Source: Neurospora tetraspora
Lineage: Eukaryota > Ascomycota > Sordariomycetes > Sordariales > Sordariaceae
Length of the DNA: 64,000 nt
Reading direction: 5' to 3'
NCBI RefSeq assembly: GCF_033439725.1
Contig: NW_026944388.1
Coordinates: 3,968,001-4,032,000, forward strand
Below are positions 58,541 through 64,000 of this stretch, piece by piece. Within the stretch, counting starts at the first letter, position 1. Each line of letters opens with the position of its first letter. The notes beneath the pieces are model-generated. The model was not told the origin of the DNA. It did not search any database and was given only the letters and a program-made list of their open reading frames with translations. Position numbers and translations under genes: made by a program.

Positions 58541-60305
58541 GGTCTGTTGCCTTGTTTAAGGCAGTTGTGGGAGAGATAGCATGGGACGAAGACTGAAGAG
58601 CCGCATCCCAGGTTTTGGGTCACTTCACGCTGCAGTGAATGTCTTTTTGTTGTCTTCCGTCGTTCCATCGCTTCGTTTCTTCGGTTCAAGAGGGGAAGTA
58701 TATGGTATTTGTAAGACGAGAAGCGGTTCCAACGATTCGGATTCACTGCATTTGGCAAAATTAGGATCGTGCATGCTGCACTTCGGCCCTGAGAGGGGAT
58801 GCCTTTCTAATGCAACTCGTGGATGGATGTGGGTCCTTTCGTGCCTGCCACATCTCCAACTGAGATGGCGCGGTTCTCAATACAGACGGACCTGCCACCT
58901 CTGCGACTGCCCGTAGAGCAACTTGAAAACATCAAGAGGCAACAGCAATGGACGATTCAGCATTCTGGTCTATAGGAGAGTGGTTGTTTGAGACATACCC
59001 GTAAAAAACTTTTGATATCCATGAGTGTCCGTGCCGGTCCGAGTATTGCACTAACAGTTAGTGACAATGTCCACTGTAACACACCCGCTGTAGGCCGCCT
59101 GCAAATTCCCGCCCCACTGCACTGCATGTCCCTCAGGGGCAGCCCACAACTCCTTCCACGGATGGACATCCAGATCGGGCATCTGTCTTCTTGTCCCTCT
59201 TCGCGTTCCAATTCCAACATCTTGACTCCAGCTTCAACTCCGACAGGCCATATCGCCCAAGTCAATGGTCAGTACAGCTCGGTGGCTTCGCCTTCCAGGT
59301 CCTCGTCAATTTCTAACTGAGCTTCTGGTAGTCTCCTTTCGCTTTCTCCATTCCCGTAAAAAACCCGCTCCGAAGCGGGAGAGTGCTCCTAGTGCCCTGG
59401 CTAAGCTTCGATTTTCTGACGAAGCCGTCGAAGTCAACACGTCCAACAAGCGGATGGGACTGGGCGACCACCATGGCTGAGAAGAGCCTGCTTCCAACGG
59501 AGAAGTCCCGCACGCTATCTCGATCAACACAGCCGATGACGAGCAGGAGGAATATGCCACGAAAGAACCTGCCGATAGCCACCAGAAGAGAGCCGAGCAG
59601 GAAACCGGTGGCAGGACTGGACCCTATGGTCGATGACGATTAAGAACTGCTCCGCGCATGACCTCCACCACATCCTCTACCGATCCTCGCGAGTCGACCA
59701 CACATAACAAGCGTTGCTGTGCACTGGGCCCAGTGTTGGCGGATGCGGCCGCGGGGGCGTGGGAGGAGAATGAGAGGGAGATGGATTTCAGCCAGAGAAG
59801 GGTCGCCCTGTAGGAAAGGGACGGCATTCTCCATCTACGGCATGAGGAGGTAGATTCAGCATCTTAGGTATATTTCAGGTATACCCCATCCTCCCTTCAT
59901 ATCCTTATCCAAAATTCCGTCCGCTGACTCTGGGGTACAAAACACAGGATGACCCTCGACCAACTGGAGCAGATCCTCGCAACAAGAACGGTTAATCTCT
60001 TCCCAGGCACCCGACATTCCCACTTCCACCCACCGCCCAAGAGCGCGGTATCTTTACTTCCTTTACGTTTCGGCAATCTTGAAGAAAGCATGAGCGCATG
60101 AAAACCGCAGGAAGCCCGGAGCAATCTTGAAGGACCAACTCGGAAAGAGGATGTGGGCAACCAAGGGCCGATACCTACACCGCGCTATGATAAATAAGTA
60201 CGGACACAAAAGACTTGAGCATATCTTGCACCTCGGAGGGAGCGGAAAAGGAAATTACGCGCCAAAAAAAAGGCGGAGGCACCTCAGCATCAGCCAGGCC
60301 CTCCC
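58541..60305. other. Stretch without a firmly supported gene
   Basis: A plus-strand frame at 58988-59320 (Ser/Thr/Pro-rich) may continue past an intron-like gap into 59383-59643 (basic, Arg/Lys/Thr/Ser-rich), but no start-to-stop model is convincing. Frames on the minus strand at 59313-59834 are equally weak. Confidence 0.35.
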
Positions 60306-60401
60306 CAGCTGAGACCTTTGCTACCTCGACCTCAGCACCAGCCAGGCCCTCCCCAGCTGAGACCTTTGCTACCTCGACCCCAACATCGTGAAGAAGAGTT
60401 T
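60306..60401. repeat. 48-bp tandem repeat, about 2.5 copies
   Basis: CAGCTGAGACCTTTGCTACC at 60306 recurs at 60354, and a partial unit precedes it from 60281. On the minus strand it encodes a 16-residue EVAKVSAGEGLAxAEV repeat within a 132-codon frame (60573-60175) of unknown status. Confidence 0.75.
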
Positions 60402-60472
60402 CATGAGGTACCAGAACGGGCACCGGAACCATTTCGGCCCATGGCACCTCCCATGGCACCTCCGCCCATCCC

Positions 60473-61101
60473 GATGAGAAAACCTGGGCGCATCCATACC
60501 TTTCCTCCATGCACCCATAGTCCCAGAGGGTTAGGGTCCCTGGCACCCCATGACAATCGATAACACCCGACATTCAAAAGTCCACTTTTAGCCGCGAAAA
60601 TACCCCATTTCAATGATCGAAACATTGCACATTATTTCGTGAAATTTTTGACCAATCTTGCACCTCTTTTTAAACTTAGCGATTTCGAGGCATTTTGTAC
60701 GTCACATCACCACGACCCAACACCACCCTACAATACAACGAGGGCCACGCTAACGACGAGAATGACCATAATCCCTGGGCGGTATAGAGAGAGGTCAGAA
60801 GAACCCCTTTATAATTAGCGACGACGAGGAGGAGTAGAACAACAAAAATAGATATCACCAACTGAATAAACAAGAGATGGATTTGCACTACACTGCACGG
60901 CTGGACTTAACTTGCACTCAACACCACGAAAGTATCACGACTCTAGCGGTCCTAATAAACTTGTCGATTTTAGCAGGGATGCTAGAAGACACGAGAAAAC
61001 GCGATTTTACCATACAAAACGACGGTTTTACATATCAGCTGGCATCGATGGATACATAGGTACATGGAGGAAAGGTATGGGTGCGCCCAGGTTTTCTCAT
61101 C
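60473..61101. repeat. Pair of 39-bp inverted repeats
   Basis: The 39 bases from 60473 (GATGAGAAAACCTGGGCGCA...) to 60511 reappear inverted at 61063-61101 with one mismatch. The 550 bp between them has no recognisable gene. This could be a fold-back element or an inverted duplication of a coding scrap (both arms can read EERYGCAQVFSS). Confidence 0.75.
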
Positions 61102-61589
61102 CCGATGGCTCAAAGCAGGCCACCACCTCGATGACGATTATGACCGCCCACCTCGTCCGGGTACCGATAACGACGAGGCCGATGCTGATGGAGCAATTGG
61201 CTTTCTAGCCCTGACAAAGGTTTCCGCTACCCAGAAGATGAAGTTAAAACAAGTAGAGGAGGAGGAAACCAGCCATGAAAATGATGAAGTGCGAGACAAC
61301 GACGATTCTTATAATCACTAGGAATCCAAATTCGACAACCCACCAGCTCACAATAACAAAATACGCAACGACCCGAAGATTGCCCTACCGGGGATTGTGT
61401 TCGAGTGCCGCTTGGGTAGAAGGTGTCCGACCTCACAAATGGTTTACTGTAACCCTTAAGTTTTGGTCGGCAACATTCTTTTACTCCGCCATCTTTTTGC
61501 TTCATTCTTTCTCCCAATCCCTTTCGGCCCGGCCCCAATCCCATCCTCTTCCGCCCTGGCCCCCCACCCGTCTTTACCCCCCTTTCATA

Positions 61590-61928
61590 TCTCCACCAAC
61601 GGCAAGATCCTCCGCCTCGACGAGCCCAACCAGCCGCCCAAGGCCCTCGTCACCGCCCCCCTCCCCGACGACATCGACGTCGACCCCTCCGCAACCGTGT
61701 GTACTGGACCAACATGGGCGCCGACGTCACCGCCAAGGACGGCAGCCTAATGTCCTCCACCCTCGATGGCTTCGACAAGAATGGTTCTTCTCGCCGATTG
61801 GCATCCTCACTACGCCCAAGCAGCTCGTCCTCGTCAAGGACCAGCAGACGGGAACCGAGAAGCTCTACTTCTGCGACCGTGAAGGCTGCTCCGTGCACCG
61901 CTGCAATGTCGACAGCAGGCTACGGTGA
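61590..61928 (+). pseudogene. Broken fragment of a YWTD/NHL-type beta-propeller protein
   Basis: Three consecutive pieces in three different frames make one family-like read: GKILRLDEPNQPPKALVTAP...DIDVDPS (to about 61695), YWTNMGADVTAKDGSLMSST (about 61700-61760), then GILTTPKQLVLVKD...KLYFCDREG-CSVHRCNVDS (to 61928). The YWTNMG and LYFCDREG blocks are typical of fungal LDL-receptor class B/SMP-30-like propellers. No splice signals explain the frame changes and both ends are missing, so this host gene copy is decayed. It lies directly beside the AT-rich terminal block. Confidence 0.55.
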
Positions 61929-61969
61929 AAACGTGCTAGCGGCTTGGATAGTTACAACTAGGGCATGAC

Positions 61970-62496
61970 GGGGCAAGGCAGCATATGCCTAGGGTATACG
62001 GGGACTACCCGACAACCGGACAAGTCTATAGCGAAGGCCTCGAAACCAGCGCTGGAAATAAAGCAAATACAAATAAATATCGATCTGTATTTATTTGAGT
62101 GGGTCCAATATGGGTGCATATTTATTTGTATTCATTTTTATTTATTTGTATTTATTTATTTGCTAATATTTGATGTCTAAAATCGCGTTTTTGGTATTTA
62201 TAGTCTCAAAAGTGCTTGGATTCTTACGATTTCTATCTTCTTAAAACGCTCAAAGCCTCCCAACAACTATAAATCCCTTCGTTATGACGGTTACAACGTC
62301 GTATACATTATTTATTTATATTAAATATAATTTAGTACCCTAAATACTAACTAAAACTTTAAATTCTTAATAATATTAATAATTTTAGTGGTAAAGCTCT
62401 ACCTTTAACTATCGATAGTTTAATTTAGCGCTATTAAAAGAGCGCTTATAATTATCCACTATACAGGGTATAGAATAGAAATTAAATACTATATAT
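61970..62496. other. AT-rich, RIP-like DNA
   Basis: Rising AT content with TATTTATTTG-type simple sequence (62080-62165), then TpA-rich sequence without open frames. Looks like decayed repeat DNA of unknown family. Confidence 0.6.
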
Positions 62497-62844
62497 TGTT
62501 ACGATGCACCAGCTTACGTAGTTCCGTATCGCGTAGTTGGGTACAAATGAATAAATAACTAAAGCTAAAGAAGGAAAGAGGGAGAGGTTGAGAGCTGTGC
62601 TCTGGTATGCACCCTTATATGGGATGAGCCCAGATTCTGCCAGCCTCGACCGCCTTCCTTATTTAATCTAACAGTATATGTGAATGCGACATATAGGTCG
62701 CGGTGCCAATTGAATGGGCACGCATGTTAATGCCGCCGATGCGACCAATCAGAGTGCGCGCATCAATGGCGCTGGTGGGTCTTGTGGGTCTTGTTAATGA
62801 GACGAATGGGATGTGACCCATGGCGCTGGATCCTAGTCGTCACA
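62497..62844 (+). mobile_element. Solo LTR, little altered
   Basis: A 348-bp block of normal GC content begins TGTTACGA and ends TCGTCACA (ends nearly inverted: TGTTACGA against TGTGACGA). It is flanked on both sides by TATAT (62492-62496 and 62845-62849). There is no interior or second LTR, so it is best read as a solo LTR. The orientation is not certain. It shows no RIP-like AT enrichment, unlike everything around it. Confidence 0.65.
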
Positions 62845-62849
62845 TATAT

Positions 62850-63950
62850 AATAACCGAAGGTATATACTTTCGTTGGCCTTCTATTACCTTAAAACGTTA
62901 TTAACTACGTAAATATTATTATTAAAGTAGCAATTTAGCTTATCCTTCTTTTTAATTTTAATAAAAAAGTATTATAGAAATTTACATCGATTAATTAATT
63001 ATTATTAATTCGTACTACCTATTGATTATTAATATTAACTATTAAAAAATTGATTAACTAGTTAGTATAATTTCCGTTATAAATAAATTAGAATTCTTTA
63101 AGGGTATTATTCTACTTAATAGGGCCTATTCTTTTTATCAATCTATTCCCGTTAATAAATAGGGTATAAAATATATGTAATTTAATATATTGGGTATTAT
63201 TTTATTAACCCTTTATGTTTTTAAATTTAGCGAATACTCTATTAAATATTATACGACAATCTTTATACTCTTATTAGTTATATTATTAGTATAATCGATA
63301 GGCGGGCTATTAGGAGATTATTATTAAGAAGAGGTAGGTTAAAAGGAGGGGAATTGAAGGAGGCGAATTAAGAAGAGGGGAATTAAGAGGGGTAATTATA
63401 GGAAGTACGTATATAAATACTATATTAAATAAATAAGTAATAAAAGTAAGGGCGATAATAATATTTAATTTTAAAACATTTAATCCTTCGAATAATTCGA
63501 AGGCAATGCTACTTCTAAATTGTACTCTTATTTTAACGAATTTCTTAATAAGGTAGTAGAAGGATAGGATAATTATTATAAAGAAAGACTTTGTTTTTTC
63601 GAATTTTTTCGTAAGGTCTTCGAATAGTTTTATTACTTTTATAATAGTTATTAAAATCCCCCAATTATCATTATTACGTTAATTGTTTTTAGGAAGCTAT
63701 TTAAATAATTTTAAATGATTAACAGTATTAACGAATTTGCGTAACGTCTAAGTACGGCGGATTATATGGTAATTAGAGTTCTAATATATTATATTATTAA
63801 AAATATCGTTAATATTGAAAGAGAAAGTATTTCCCTTATTAATAAGACAAATTAAGGTTAAACGTCGTTATTAAAGTAATTATTACGGTTTTAAACAAAT
63901 TCTTTAAATTTCGTACGACGTTAAAGGCTTCTTCGAATAAATTAAATAAT
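62850..63950. mobile_element. RIP-degraded repeat DNA, probably retroelement interior
   Basis: Strongly AT/TpA-rich with no open frame, similar in texture to the interiors at 10-22 kb. The sequence beyond it resembles an LTR end, so it may be the broken interior or flank of a minus-oriented element. The family cannot be read directly. Confidence 0.45.
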
Positions 63951-64000
63951 TATCATGGGGCGAGGGCACCATTAGGTATAAAGTATAATCTTTATTATTA
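63951..64000 (-). repeat. Possible LTR end related to the inner element's LTR
   Basis: On the minus strand, GGTGCCCTCGCCCCATGATA resembles the terminus GGTGCCCTCTCGCCCCGTAATA of the LTR at 18300-18562. The copy runs off the window. Confidence 0.4.

Noticed and set aside
1-64000. CRISPR arrays, dispersed 5S rRNA genes, bacterial-type operons
   Set aside because: No regularly spaced repeats or 5S-like sequence seen, and the introns show the window is eukaryotic.

Overview
This is filamentous ascomycete nuclear DNA, most likely Neurospora or a close member of the Sordariales. The evidence is short introns (about 50-110 nt) with GTRNGT donors and CTAAC/CTGAC-type branch sites, GC-rich coding exons, dense secreted-protein genes, and blocks of retroelement DNA turned into AT-rich, TpA-rich sequence as by repeat-induced point mutation (RIP). 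From memory, a GH10 xylanase near a class II hydrophobin recalls the N. crassa NCU08189-NCU08192 neighbourhood; this could not be checked here.

Layout. 1-1432 (-): the first 477 codons of a secreted protein with two CFEM domains joined by a repetitive Pro/Ser/Thr linker. 1433-6473: a long stretch with no gene I can support. 6474-7813 (+): a three-exon GH10 xylanase, convergent with a LanC-like gene (9325-8004, -). 9812-22919: a nested pair of LTR retroelements, a Gypsy-type element inserted in a Copia-type element. The outer element has matching LTRs and a 5-bp target duplication; both interiors are RIP wreckage. 25284-25732 (+): a class II hydrophobin. 26486-26941 (-): two pol III-type units. 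28064-27285 (-): a BIM1/X325 LPMO-like copper protein with a GPI-type tail. 29395-28560 (-): an unrecognised protein. 30162-32100 (+): a ferric reductase. 32931-35332 (+): arginyl-tRNA synthetase with a mitochondrial leader. 38545-41345 (+): a P450 with a long C-terminal extension. 43382-45016 (+): an AA7 flavin oxidase with an 8-nt microexon. 45.7-48.8 kb: low-complexity and hairpin-rich DNA with uncertain genes and a DED1-like helicase scrap. 50093-52267 (+): a fatty-acid alpha-dioxygenase. 52731-53151 (+): a small membrane protein. 55028-53251 (-): an F-box-like protein. 58540-57070 (-): a Pro-rich PPxY protein. 60.3-61.9 kb: repeats and a broken YWTD-type gene. 61.97-64 kb: AT-rich RIP-like DNA holding a fresh-looking solo LTR.

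How the genes fit together. There is no obvious operon-like pathway. The xylanase acts on plant polymers, and AA7 oxidases generally on oligosaccharides. The BIM1-like protein and ferric reductase point to cell-surface copper/iron handling; CFEM proteins in other fungi also take part in heme-iron uptake or adhesion. Splice models were built by hand; for each multi-exon gene reported as such, the reading frame is consistent across all junctions.
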